A DNA stretch of 14,929 nt from SIG636 sp045604285 (GCA_045604285.1 JAZUNS010000148.1:1-14929); one strand, 5' to 3'; positions 7,537-14,732 are shown, counted from the first letter of the stretch. The notes: generated by a model not told the origin, from the letters alone. A program made the numbers and translations.

Positions 7537-10245
7537 ATGAAAAACAAGGAACTTGCAAGAACAACAGACTCATATAAAATAGACCCCGGCAAGAAGCGTG
7601 ACAGCGAGGAGTTTGCCCCCGCAGAGATGGAGGCCTTTGAGGTTGCCGCCCATTTCGGCACGGATATGAGCAGGGGGCTTAACAAGCAGCAGATACGCAA
7701 GGCACGCATGGAGCATGGGCTTAACAACAGAGAAAACGTTTATGACGAATCCCTAAGCTCCTGCATAAAAAAGCAATTGCTGGGGATATGTATGCCCCTT
7801 ATGATAGCCAGCCTTTTAATGTGCGCCGCCTTTACAAGCAGCGCCGAGATCTACACGCCGCTGGCGGCGTTGCTGGCAGGCGTTATGCTTATAAACGCTC
7901 TTATAGAGCAGCGGGCGGCTTACTCGCTTAACAAAAGCACCAGAGATACCGCCCTTAGAAGCATGGTCTTAAGGGACGGAAAGCTGCTTTCGGTAGGCAC
8001 GGTGGCGTTGGTTCCCGGCGATATTATAGAGCTGGGCAGCGGCAGTATAGTGCCTGCAGACGCCCGCTTGGCAGAGGCAAACAGACTGTGCGTGCTGGAA
8101 ACACCCGTTACCGGCGTAAAGGTTTCTACCGAAAAGGATGCCGAATATCTGGCAGAAAGCGAAGAAAAAGGCAGCTATAACATGGTTTATGCCGGCACCA
8201 TAGTTACGTCCGGCAGGGCAACGGCAATAGTTTGCCGCACGGGCAGTAATTGCCGTTTGTTTAAGCAAAAGGCTGCACCGGAGGAACAGTTGCCCAAGAT
8301 TTTCCACAAAACCGGCCGTTGGTGTGACGTGCTTGCCCTTGCGGTGGCGGTGCTGTCCTTTGTTTTGGTGCTTATCGGCTTGTTTATGGGCAAGCCCCTG
8401 GTAAACGTGTATTTAAACGCATTGGCTTGTACGGTTTGCTGTATGCAAAGCAGCGCCCGTGTGCTTATGCTTACAGGCTTTGCCGCAGGGGTACGCAATA
8501 TGTACAAAAATGCGGCGGTGCTTAGGAAGGCTTCGGCGGTGGATACCTTGTGTATTACCGATACCGTTATGTGTGACAAAGAGGTTGCCTTCCCCATGAG
8601 TGAGCTGGAGCCAAAGCGCATATACATAAACAGAGATTATTATAAGGTAAGCGGTGAAAATAAAGACGCCATTAAAAAAATAATGACCTACGCTTTGCTT
8701 TGCTCGGACGTTAGACGAAGCGGCAGCAAAAGCAAGCTTAGCGAAAAATTTTACGGCATGCCCGCAGACGTTTCACTTGCCCGTGCCTGCGACGAGATAG
8801 GCATAAATATTGACGATTTTAAAGACGAATATTTTAGAATAGAGGCAGAGTACGACAAGGACGGCGCCGTAAGCCGTGCGCTGTACCTGCACAACGATTC
8901 CAACCTGCTTATAATGCGGGGCAAGCCTGAGGATATATTGCCGCTGTGCGCGGGCTACGATGCGCTAAGCACCAATAACAGGTTTGACGATTACTCCCGC
9001 AAGAGAATGGAGGACGCCGCCGAGGAGATGGGCGGTGCTTCCCAGCACGTTATAGCCATAGCCTCTGCCGTGTGTGATTGCGACAGTCTAAGGAACACCG
9101 TAATGGCAGAGCGCCGTTTGGTGCTTAACGGCTTTGTGGGGCTGTATACCTCCCTTAAGCTGGATTCTGCCAGCGCCGTTTACAAATGTGCGGCAGGCGG
9201 AATAGAAACGGTAATGTTATCGGAGGATGCCTACGTTACCGCCGTTAACACGGCGAAAAATGCGGGGATTATAGAAAATGAAAAGCAGGTTATGTCCGCA
9301 GAGGAGCTAAAGCATCTTGACAGAGGGCTTTATATTGCGGATAATAGTAAGTACAAGCTGTTTCTTAACCTTAGCGATGCACAGTGGCTTGACGTGCTTA
9401 AGCTGAGGAAGGGCGACGGCAAGACCGTGGCAGTAACCGCCCACAATACCGATAGGCTTTCTTTAATGAAAGCGGCGGATGCCACCTTTGTGCCTGCTGC
9501 CGACTCGCCCGAGACGGTCAAGTACGCCGCAGACGTTTTACTTTACAAGCGTGGCCTTAAAACGGTGGAGGCGGTGCTGCGTGCTTCTAAAATGATATAC
9601 AAGCGCACGGTATGCTCTGCCCGCCAGCTTTCGTTGGCTGGTATTGCCCTTACGGTTGCCTTGATTTTGGGATTATTTACCCCCCTTGAATTACCCTTGC
9701 GTTTGCAGGACACAATAATAGGCGGGTGCTGCATTAACTTAGCCCTTGCCTTTGCCGCAGCCTTTACCGCAGACCACAGACGGCTGTTGGAGGACGAAAT
9801 GGACTACCGCAGCGGCTTGCGGGGCAAGGTGTTTACCCTGATTTACGGCGGTGCCATAGGCGTGGGCATCACGGTGCTTAAAGCAATTACCGCAAGTAGC
9901 GCCACAGCCGGCAACGGCTTTGCCATGCTTTTGGCGTTTACCGTGTATCTTGGGCTGGGCTTGCTTTTCGGCGGAGAGCAAAAGCACCTTTGGGCGTCCT
10001 CTGCCACAAGAAGCTGGCAGATATTTGCAGGTGTTTTCGGCGCCGTTGCTTTGTGCATGATACCCGTATTTGTACCTGCCGCCTCTTTGCTGGGGTATGC
10101 ACTCCCCTCTTACAGAGAGGCCTTGGCGGCAATAATAATGCCCCTGGGGACCTTTGCCCTGTTTCAGCTTGGGCTGATTATTGAAGATATTTATAAAAAG
10201 AATAAATCCAAACACAGAAAGGAAAAGTACAATGAAATTCACTAA
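7537..10245 (+). CDS. P-type ATPase-like membrane protein with degenerate catalytic motifs (pseudoenzyme candidate)
   Basis: This 902-residue protein has the architecture of a P2-type cation pump. It has an N-terminal cation-ATPase segment (RGLNKQQIRKARMEHGLNN, about 46-64). Helices fall near 84-101, 104-122, 263-283, 287-305, 693-715, 724-745, 764-784, 795-812, 827-846 and 862-882. An actuator-domain block reads LVPGDIIELGSGSIVPADARL (158-178). Key motifs are altered. TGES is TGVK (192-195). The M4 PEGL site is CMQSSA (302-307). DKTGTLT keeps only the Asp, as DTVMCDK (342-348). KGAPE is RGKPE (461-465). TGDGVNDAP is TAHNTDRLS (634-642). Canonical phosphorylation and transport are therefore unlikely. 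The frame is open throughout with normal codon use, so it is not an obvious decaying gene. The start has GGGGAAGGATAT just upstream, 32 bases after the clp gene. Confidence 0.85.
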   Translation: MKNKELARTTDSYKIDPGKKRDSEEFAPAEMEAFEVAAHFGTDMSRGLNKQQIRKARMEHGLNNRENVYDESLSSCIKKQLLGICMPLMIASLLMCAAFTSSAEIYTPLAALLAGVMLINALIEQRAAYSLNKSTRDTALRSMVLRDGKLLSVGTVALVPGDIIELGSGSIVPADARLAEANRLCVLETPVTGVKVSTEKDAEYLAESEEKGSYNMVYAGTIVTSGRATAIVCRTGSNCRLFKQKAAPEEQLPKIFHKTGRWCDVLALAVAVLSFVLVLIGLFMGKPLVNVYLNALACTVCCMQSSARVLMLTGFAAGVRNMYKNAAVLRKASAVDTLCITDTVMCDKEVAFPMSELEPKRIYINRDYYKVSGENKDAIKKIMTYALLCSDVRRSGSKSKLSEKFYGMPADVSLARACDEIGINIDDFKDEYFRIEAEYDKDGAVSRALYLHNDSNLLIMRGKPEDILPLCAGYDALSTNNRFDDYSRKRMEDAAEEMGGASQHVIAIASAVCDCDSLRNTVMAERRLVLNGFVGLYTSLKLDSASAVYKCAAGGIETVMLSEDAYVTAVNTAKNAGIIENEKQVMSAEELKHLDRGLYIADNSKYKLFLNLSDAQWLDVLKLRKGDGKTVAVTAHNTDRLSLMKAADATFVPAADSPETVKYAADVLLYKRGLKTVEAVLRASKMIYKRTVCSARQLSLAGIALTVALILGLFTPLELPLRLQDTIIGGCCINLALAFAAAFTADHRRLLEDEMDYRSGLRGKVFTLIYGGAIGVGITVLKAITASSATAGNGFAMLLAFTVYLGLGLLFGGEQKHLWASSATRSWQIFAGVFGAVALCMIPVFVPAASLLGYALPSYREALAAIIMPLGTFALFQLGLIIEDIYKKNKSKHRKEKYNEIH

Positions 10246-10423
10246 AGACACCATCGTAGGGGATATCCTTGACCAGAAGCCCGAATGTGCAGCTTTCTTT
10301 TTTGAAATAGGTATGCACTGCTTGGGTTGTCCTTGCTCCAGAAGTGAAACCGTAGCCCAGGCTTGTGCCGCCCACGGCGCCGATGCCGACGCTTTGCTTG
10401 CCAAGCTTAACGGCGAAGCTTAA
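10232..10423 (+). CDS. DUF1858 / hybrid-cluster-associated redox disulfide domain protein
   Basis: This 63-residue single-domain protein fits DUF1858 (the TIGR03980-type 'redox disulfide' domain): TIVGDILDQKPECAAFFFEIGMHCLGCPCSRSETVAQACAAHG. The conserved CLGCPC cluster and the later Cys suggest a redox-active disulfide or metal ligand set. Family members occur near hybrid-cluster (prismane) proteins, but the molecular role is not established. I chose ATG 10232, not upstream in-frame codons, because AAAGGAAA (10218-10225) is correctly spaced and the family begins with MK(I/F)TKD. The gene overlaps the end of the P-type-ATPase-like gene by 14 bases in another frame, pointing to coupled translation. 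Confidence 0.88.
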   Translation: MKFTKDTIVGDILDQKPECAAFFFEIGMHCLGCPCSRSETVAQACAAHGADADALLAKLNGEA

Positions 10424-10439
10424 TTAAGGAGGGCTGAAT

Positions 10440-11183
10440 ATGCAATACACCGCAGTATGGGCGCACAGAGGTGCCTCTGCCTATGCGCCCGAAAACACCC
10501 TTTCGGCATTTATTCTGTCTGCCAAGTTAGGCGCAGACGGTATTGAGCTGGACGTACACCTTACCAAGGACGGCGAGATAGTTGTTTGCCACGATGCAAG
10601 CATAAACCGCACCAGTGACGGCGAGGGCGTTATTGAAGAAATGACCCTGGAAGAGCTTAGACAGTACAGCTTTGGCTATTCCACCGCCTTTGGCAAGCGT
10701 TTTTATGACGAAAAGATTGCCACCCTTGCAGAGGTTTACGACGCAATATTGCCCACCGACCTTGTAATAAACGTAGAGCTTAAGCGCACCAACCCCGGCA
10801 TTGTGGATAAGGTGCTGGAGCTTGACAAAAAGTACAACGCAGGCGACAGGGTTATTTATTCTTCCTTTGTTCATGAATATTTGGAGGAGCTTAAAGAAAA
10901 ATCCCCCGAAAGCGTTGTTGCGCCCCTTTACGGCGATGACCCCGAGTATTTAAGACTGGGCGCCTTGCTTAAGGCGTCTGCCCTGCACCCCGCCTTTGCG
11001 CCCGTTTTGGCAAATGAGGACTATATGTCCAACGCCCACGCCGCAGGACTTAGAGTACACGCCTACACCCCCAACAGCAGAGAAGACCTTAAGGCGCTTA
11101 TGGAGGTTGGCGTAGATGCAGTTATTACCAATTACCCCGACAGGGCAATTGATATAAGAACAAAAATTTTAAGGAGATTTTAG
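10440..11183 (+). CDS. Glycerophosphodiester phosphodiesterase (GDPD family)
   Basis: This 247-residue enzyme is predicted to hydrolyse glycerophosphodiesters (deacylated phospholipid head groups) to sn-glycerol-3-phosphate and an alcohol. The TIM-barrel signature is complete. It has AHRGASAYAPENT with catalytic H9 and R10 and ligand E18, then GIELDVHLTKDG with metal ligands E36 and D38, then VVCHD with catalytic H51, and NVELK further on. The end is typical: LRVHAYTPNSREDLKALMEVGVDAVITNYPD. No signal peptide or membrane helix is present, so it should be cytoplasmic, closer to the UgpQ type than to secreted GlpQ. AAGGAGGG (10426-10433) lies 6 bases before the ATG. The stop TAG is followed almost immediately by the mscL start. 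Confidence 0.93.
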   Translation: MQYTAVWAHRGASAYAPENTLSAFILSAKLGADGIELDVHLTKDGEIVVCHDASINRTSDGEGVIEEMTLEELRQYSFGYSTAFGKRFYDEKIATLAEVYDAILPTDLVINVELKRTNPGIVDKVLELDKKYNAGDRVIYSSFVHEYLEELKEKSPESVVAPLYGDDPEYLRLGALLKASALHPAFAPVLANEDYMSNAHAAGLRVHAYTPNSREDLKALMEVGVDAVITNYPDRAIDIRTKILRRF

Positions 11184-11185
11184 TG

Positions 11186-11698
11186 ATGGCTAAAAAAGAA
11201 GGAAAGAAAAGCATTTTTACGGAGTTTAAAGAGTTTATAACCAAGGGCAACGTGCTTGACATGGCAGTAGGTGTTATTATAGGTAACTCCTTTAAGGCTA
11301 TTGTTACCGCACTTACCGATAAGATAATTATGCCCGTGGTTACATACGTTATCGGCGATAAAGCAGTTGACGAGGTTAAGACCGTGCTTATCGAAGGCAA
11401 GGACGCCGTTATGGAAGGCGAGGTTGAAGTACAAGCCGCAGTTGCAGAGGTTGCAATTTACTGGGGCGAGTTTATTCAGGCTATTATCGATTTCCTCCTT
11501 GTTGCCATCGTTCTGTTCGTTATAGTTAAATCCGCTATGTCTTTCCAGAAAAAGCGTTTGGCGCTTATGGAAAAGCTTTCTAAGAAGGAAGAGGAAGAGC
11601 CCGCACCCGAAGAACCCAAGGAACCCACCCTTGAAGAAAAGAACGCCGAGGTTCTTAAGGAAATCCGTGATCTTTTGGCACAAAATTTAAAGAAATAA
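11186..11698 (+). CDS. mscL: Large-conductance mechanosensitive channel MscL
   Basis: MscL is a pentameric channel that opens under membrane tension and releases solutes during hypo-osmotic shock. The 170-residue protein has the N-terminal amphipathic segment FTEFKEFITKGNVLDMAVGVIIG leading into the pore-lining TM1, and IIMPVV after it. An external loop rich in Glu/Lys/Val follows (about 62-93). TM2 is YWGEFIQAIIDFLLVAIVLFVIV, and the C-terminal helix EVLKEIRDLLAQN is like the E. coli bundle. The C-terminal linker is unusually acidic and Pro-rich (EEEEPAPEEPKEPTLEEK), making it longer than the 136-residue E. coli protein. ATG 11186 is preferred over GTG 11183 because AAGGAG (11171-11176) gives 9-base spacing. 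It is the last gene before a strong terminator. Confidence 0.96.
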   Translation: MAKKEGKKSIFTEFKEFITKGNVLDMAVGVIIGNSFKAIVTALTDKIIMPVVTYVIGDKAVDEVKTVLIEGKDAVMEGEVEVQAAVAEVAIYWGEFIQAIIDFLLVAIVLFVIVKSAMSFQKKRLALMEKLSKKEEEEPAPEEPKEPTLEEKNAEVLKEIRDLLAQNLKK

Positions 11699-11707
11699 CT
11701 TTTTCTT

Positions 11708-11745
11708 AAAATATGACCGTCCAAAAGGGCGGTCATATTTTTTTT
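11708..11745 (+). terminator. Rho-independent terminator after mscL
   Basis: ATATGACCGTCC pairs with GGGCGGTCATAT around an AAAA loop (11723-11726), with one G-U pair, followed by a run of eight T. The flanking A-run could extend the stem and give some function in reverse. It closes the long + strand transcription unit. Confidence 0.93.
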
Positions 11746-11755
11746 AAATTACCTA

Positions 11756-11784
11756 TTGACAAATAGAAAATGTAGATTTATAAT
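11756..11784 (+). promoter_or_regulatory. Consensus sigma-A promoter for the T-box/pyridoxal kinase unit
   Basis: A perfect -35 TTGACA (11756-11761) and a perfect -10 TATAAT (11779-11784) are separated by 17 bases. Transcription would start near 11790-11793, right at the 5' end of the T-box leader. It is the best promoter in the window. A strong promoter is expected where control is by termination in the leader. Confidence 0.9.
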
Positions 11785-11789
11785 ACAGT

Positions 11790-12089
11790 AAACCTATGAT
11801 AAAGAGTAGTAAGCGCCATTACTTTTTCCTAAAAAGAGAGCTGCAGGCGGTGGGATTGCGGTGGAAACGGGGCGCCGAATGGACTTTTGAGGGCAAGCGG
11901 AACGGCAAAGGGCATAGCTTTGCTTAGTATGTAAGACGTAGTTAGGGCACTTCGTTACCAAAAGGTCGGCGTTTGTTGGTACGCATACAAGTGGGCGCAG
12001 TAAGCGCCAAGCCGGGTGGCACCGCAGGAAAGCTTATTTTATCCTGTCCCAGCAGTTTTTTCTGATGGGGCAGGATTTTGTTTATTTTT
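11790..12089 (+). promoter_or_regulatory. T-box riboswitch, apparent Trp (UGG) specifier
   Basis: This leader has the full T-box order. Stem I contains the AGTA loop-E strand (11808-11811), a lower helix GCGCC/GGCGC (11813-11817 with 11871-11875), the AGAGAGC element (11835-11841), and a CTGCA/TGCGG apical helix (11841-11845 with 11857-11861). On the 3' side of the specifier loop is GAA-TGG-A, so the specifier is read as UGG at 11880-11882. It is followed by the usual CTTTTGAG. Stem II (GTATG/CATAC), an internal GCAAAG/CTTTGC hairpin and a stem III hairpin (11994-12008) come next. The T-box core GGGTGGCACCGC is at 12014-12025. Its UGGC bulge would pair with an acceptor end carrying discriminator G73, which fits tRNA-Trp. 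Uncharged tRNA should stabilise the antiterminator and allow expression of the kinase gene. Confidence 0.93.
12041..12089 (+). terminator. T-box leader intrinsic terminator
   Basis: ATCCTGTCCC (12041-12050) pairs with GGGGCAGGAT (12067-12076), 10 base pairs with one G-U. An inner CAG/CTG closes around six T, and a T-rich tail (TTTTGTTTATTTTT) follows. The 5' arm would be partly taken by the antiterminator formed with the T-box sequence. The kinase SD AGGAG (12090-12094) starts directly after it. Confidence 0.9.
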
Positions 12090-12102
12090 AGGAGATGATA
12101 AA

Positions 12103-12933
12103 ATGGATTACAAAAGAATTTTAACCGTTCAGGACATTTCGTGCGTTGGTCAATGCTCGCTTACCGTGGCTTTGCCCATAATTTCCGCCTGCGGAGTAGA
12201 GGCGGCGGTTTTGCCGTCGGCGGGGCTTTCCACCCACACGGCGGGCTTTACGGGCTTTACCTTCAGAGATTTGACAGAGGATATACCTCTTATTAAAAAC
12301 CATTGGAAAAAGGAAGGCATAGCCTTTGACGGTATCTATACGGGTTACCTTGGCAGCACGGAGCAGATAGACATGGTGGCAGAGCTTTTTGCCGAATGCA
12401 CCAACGCCGGCGCCGTTAAGATAGTTGACCCTGCCATGGCAGATAACGGCAAGCTTTATCCCGCCTTTGACGGGGCATACGTTGATGCCATGAAGGCGCT
12501 TTGCGGCAAGGCAGACTACGTGCTGCCCAATATTACCGAGGCGTGCTTCCTTACGGGCGTTGAATATAGAACGGAATACGACCGCGCCTATATTGATGCA
12601 CTTATCGGCGGCCTTAGGGCATTGGGTGCAAAGAACGTGGTGCTTACGGGCGTTTCTTACGTTCAGGGCAAAACGGGCGTGGTTGTATTTGAAAACGGCG
12701 AATACAGCTATTACGAGCATGATTTTTTACCCGGTAGCTGTCACGGCACCGGCGACATATACGCCAGCGCATTTACCGGTGCATTCATAAGGGGCAAGAC
12801 CGCTTACCAATCGGCAAAAATAGCCGCCGACTACACGGTGGAATGCATACGCGCCACCGCAAAGCTTGACAACCATTGGTACGGCGCCGCCTTTGAGCCC
12901 GTACTTGGTAAGCTTATAGAGGCTTTAAACTAA
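12103..12933 (+). CDS. Pyridoxal/pyridoxamine kinase (PdxK/PdxY-like)
   Basis: This 276-residue ribokinase-fold enzyme is predicted to phosphorylate pyridoxal, pyridoxine or pyridoxamine to the 5'-phosphate, the salvage route to PLP. Seen are the N-terminal strand RILTVQDISCVGQCSLTVALP, SAGLSTHT, GYLGS (81-85), VDPAMADNGKLY (108-119), PNITEA (142-147) and the anion-hole/catalytic motif CHGTGD with base D218. The start is ATG 12103, with AGGAG (12090-12094) 8 bases upstream. An in-frame upstream extension to 12016 would run through the T-box and terminator and is not real. The gene stands alone between its own T-box-controlled promoter and a palindromic terminator, so it is monocistronic. Whether it prefers pyridoxal or pyridoxamine cannot be told. 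Confidence 0.92.
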   Translation: MDYKRILTVQDISCVGQCSLTVALPIISACGVEAAVLPSAGLSTHTAGFTGFTFRDLTEDIPLIKNHWKKEGIAFDGIYTGYLGSTEQIDMVAELFAECTNAGAVKIVDPAMADNGKLYPAFDGAYVDAMKALCGKADYVLPNITEACFLTGVEYRTEYDRAYIDALIGGLRALGAKNVVLTGVSYVQGKTGVVVFENGEYSYYEHDFLPGSCHGTGDIYASAFTGAFIRGKTAYQSAKIAADYTVECIRATAKLDNHWYGAAFEPVLGKLIEALN

Positions 12934-12937
12934 TACA

Positions 12938-12977
12938 AAAAAACGGTTGTTAGCATATATGCTAACAACCTTTTTTT
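12938..12977. terminator. Bidirectional palindromic terminator (copy 1)
   Basis: GGTTGTTAGCAT (12945-12956) and ATGCTAACAACC (12959-12970) form a perfect 26-base palindrome flanked by a run of A on the left and seven T on the right. It can therefore terminate the kinase (+) and the lipoprotein (-), whose stops lie 12 bases to the left and 15 bases to the right of the palindrome. The core matches copy 2 at 14824-14864 except for a paired G-C to A-T change. Confidence 0.92.
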
Positions 12978-12984
12978 GATCTGC

Positions 12985-13827
12985 TTAGCTGATATACATA
13001 TCCGATACTCTAAACGGGTCGGGATAAGCAATTTCCTCCGCGCTTACGTTGGGCAAAGGATAAGCCTGAGCGCAAAACAGCTCTTTCCCTTCGTTTTCAA
13101 GATAGGACTTTAAGGCTTCGATCTGCCCCTTGGTTGCATAAGCTACATAGTAAAAACCGGGTGCGGTGTAATAGTTGTCTTCATACTTTCTTTCATAGGT
13201 CGCTCTGGTATCCAGATATCCCTCCGGAAGGTAAAGGTTATCACTTGCCCATCCCAGACCGTCTACATATACCGTACAGCCAAACCTTGCAACCGCATAT
13301 ATACCAAGATTTTCAAAAACCGACTCTACCTGCCCACAAAGGTCCATAATATCCTCATCCCCGAGGGAACGGTTCATCAGGGTCCGCACGCCCAGGTACA
13401 AGGGCGTGTCGTCGTCAAGCTCTTCATAGGTAACGGAGGTGTCGGAGCCTTGCTTGATATAGGCACTATTATCGCGGGTCAAATCCGTAATATTCAAGGT
13501 CTTATCTTGTTTTTCGTACGATACGTCCGAAGGCATACTTCCTGATATAAGATCAGCGGGCATCATGTACCTTGCGTTTGCGTTGTAATACGCCTCGCCG
13601 TCGAAAAGGGGGTTAATATAATCAACGCCCTTTATTATTGAGGTGGGTATCTCTGCCGCTCTGCTTTCCTCGGACGTGCTTTCCTCGGTGCTTACGCTTT
13701 GTACCGTGCTTTCTTCCCCGACCGCACTGCTTGCAGGCGGGTCGTTATCCTCTGCAACACAGGAAGCAAAGGTCACACCCAGGGTCAACAGCAAAAGTGC
13801 CGCTATTATTCTTTTAGTATTTTTCAT
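12985..13827 (-). CDS. Putative lipoprotein of unknown function
   Basis: I do not recognise a named family. The 280-residue product starts with a type II signal peptide: basic MKNTKR, hydrophobic IIAALLLLTLGV, then lipobox-like FASC with the acylated Cys at C23. A Ser/Thr/Glu-rich low-complexity linker (about 30-57) follows, typical of surface lipoproteins, and then a soluble domain of about 220 residues. Start ATG at 13827 is supported by AGGAGG (13836-13841) 8 bases upstream; an in-frame TTG further up would overlap the SD. The C-terminal stretch YYVAYATKGQIEALKSYL...ELFCAQAYPLP resembles the end of the neighbouring secreted protein, suggesting a shared domain. It lies 54 bases downstream of that gene in the same direction, with its own strong SD, so they are probably co-transcribed. 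Confidence 0.8.
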   Translation of the reverse strand: MKNTKRIIAALLLLTLGVTFASCVAEDNDPPASSAVGEESTVQSVSTEESTSEESRAAEIPTSIIKGVDYINPLFDGEAYYNANARYMMPADLISGSMPSDVSYEKQDKTLNITDLTRDNSAYIKQGSDTSVTYEELDDDTPLYLGVRTLMNRSLGDEDIMDLCGQVESVFENLGIYAVARFGCTVYVDGLGWASDNLYLPEGYLDTRATYERKYEDNYYTAPGFYYVAYATKGQIEALKSYLENEGKELFCAQAYPLPNVSAEEIAYPDPFRVSDMYIS

Positions 13828-13881
13828 AATTATGTCCTCCTGCAAAGAATGGGGCGCTCTACTCTATGCGGAGCGATTGCC

Positions 13882-14487
13882 TCAATTCGCAACCTCGCCG
13901 TCCACGGGATAATTTTCAGCGCTTGCAATTTGCTCTTCGGCCAAAATCTTTTCCGCATTCGCTTTCGTGGTGCTTATGATGACAACCGGCGTATACATAC
14001 CTTGGTATAAGACTTTCGTTTCGGGATATTTTTCTGTTATCCGATTTACAAACGCACCGTTTTGAGCTTCATGGGCTTCTCTATGCAAACTGCGACGGAT
14101 CGTTTTATAAACCTTATACTCTTCCATCGTTATATCGTCGGTAATAAGCCCTTCTTTAAGACCGGTCTGCTCGTAGACCTGTTGCTCAATTGCGTCAAAG
14201 TCTATGTCGTATTGAAGCCACAAATACAAACACGTAGTGCCGTTATCGTCCATATCGTCTATTACGGCTTGCATTTCACTTCTAAGCTCTACCGTGTTCT
14301 CTTCCTCTTCGGCAATTACGTCGGTCGGGATTTCAATCTCGGCGGGAGCTGCAACGTCTTCCAATGCAGGTTCGGTAACGTCAGGTGCTTCGTGAAGTTC
14401 GTCGCCCAACACTACCGTTTCGGGCGTTATTGCCAAGCAAAATAAGAATGTCAAAGTTAATAAAACAGACATAATTTTCTTAAACAT
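13882..14487 (-). CDS. Putative secreted protein of unknown function
   Basis: This 201-residue product has an N-terminal signal peptide: MFKK, then hydrophobic IMSVLLTLTFLFCLAIT. The Cys at 17 is within the hydrophobic core, so a lipobox is doubtful. An acidic Pro/Ala/Glu linker (about 30-65) precedes a domain of about 130 residues with 'CLYLWLQYDIDFDAIEQQV' and 'VLYQGMYTPVVIISTTKANAEKILAEE'. The 'WLxxDID...VLY...YTP' pattern recalls short secreted domains seen in clostridial hypothetical proteins, possibly with an inhibitor-I9-like alpha/beta fold; this is an inference from memory. The ATG at 14485-14487 has AGGAGG 7-8 bases upstream. It would be the second of three minus-strand genes (small peptide, this gene, lipoprotein). 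Confidence 0.78.
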   Translation of the reverse strand: MFKKIMSVLLTLTFLFCLAITPETVVLGDELHEAPDVTEPALEDVAAPAEIEIPTDVIAEEEENTVELRSEMQAVIDDMDDNGTTCLYLWLQYDIDFDAIEQQVYEQTGLKEGLITDDITMEEYKVYKTIRRSLHREAHEAQNGAFVNRITEKYPETKVLYQGMYTPVVIISTTKANAEKILAEEQIASAENYPVDGEVAN

Positions 14488-14600
14488 AATAGTTCCTCCT
14501 AATGCTAAACTTCATCGAACTAAATGTTTTGTAATCAACTCAAAGTTTGTTCGTCCGACTTTCGCCTACTGCAAATAAAACTCACCAACGGAACATTATG

Positions 14601-14684
14601 CTATGCAATGTATAGTGCGAAAGCCGTTGCCAAAAGCAAGAGTAACTTAGACCCCATTAATTTGTTTTTTGTATTCGTTATCAC
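14601..14684 (-). CDS. Probable 27-residue hydrophobic small protein
   Basis: The frame starts with GTG (14682-14684 complement), 8 bases after a perfect AAAGGAGG-type SD (AGGAGG at 14693-14698), and ends in TAG. The peptide has a polar N-terminus (MITNTKNKLMGSK) and a hydrophobic tail (LLLLLATAFALYIA), enough for one membrane helix or an uncleaved signal-like segment. The strong SD argues for translation. It may be a genuine small membrane peptide, a leader peptide, or the remnant of a secreted protein cut by a stop codon; the frame after the TAG shows no convincing domain. It lies upstream of the secreted-protein gene on the same strand, 113 bases away. Confidence 0.5.
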   Translation of the reverse strand: MITNTKNKLMGSKLLLLLATAFALYIA

Positions 14685-14732
14685 AACGGCTCCCTCCTTT
14701 ACTTAAAAATCATACTGCCTTAACACACCTAT

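Noticed and set aside
10181..10231. In-frame N-terminal extension of the DUF1858 protein
   Set aside because: It lies wholly inside the upstream gene and lacks an SD; the family starts at the MKFTKD methionine.
12016..12102. In-frame N-terminal extension of the pyridoxal kinase
   Set aside because: It runs through the T-box core and the terminator hairpin; the proper SD and family start are at 12090-12105.
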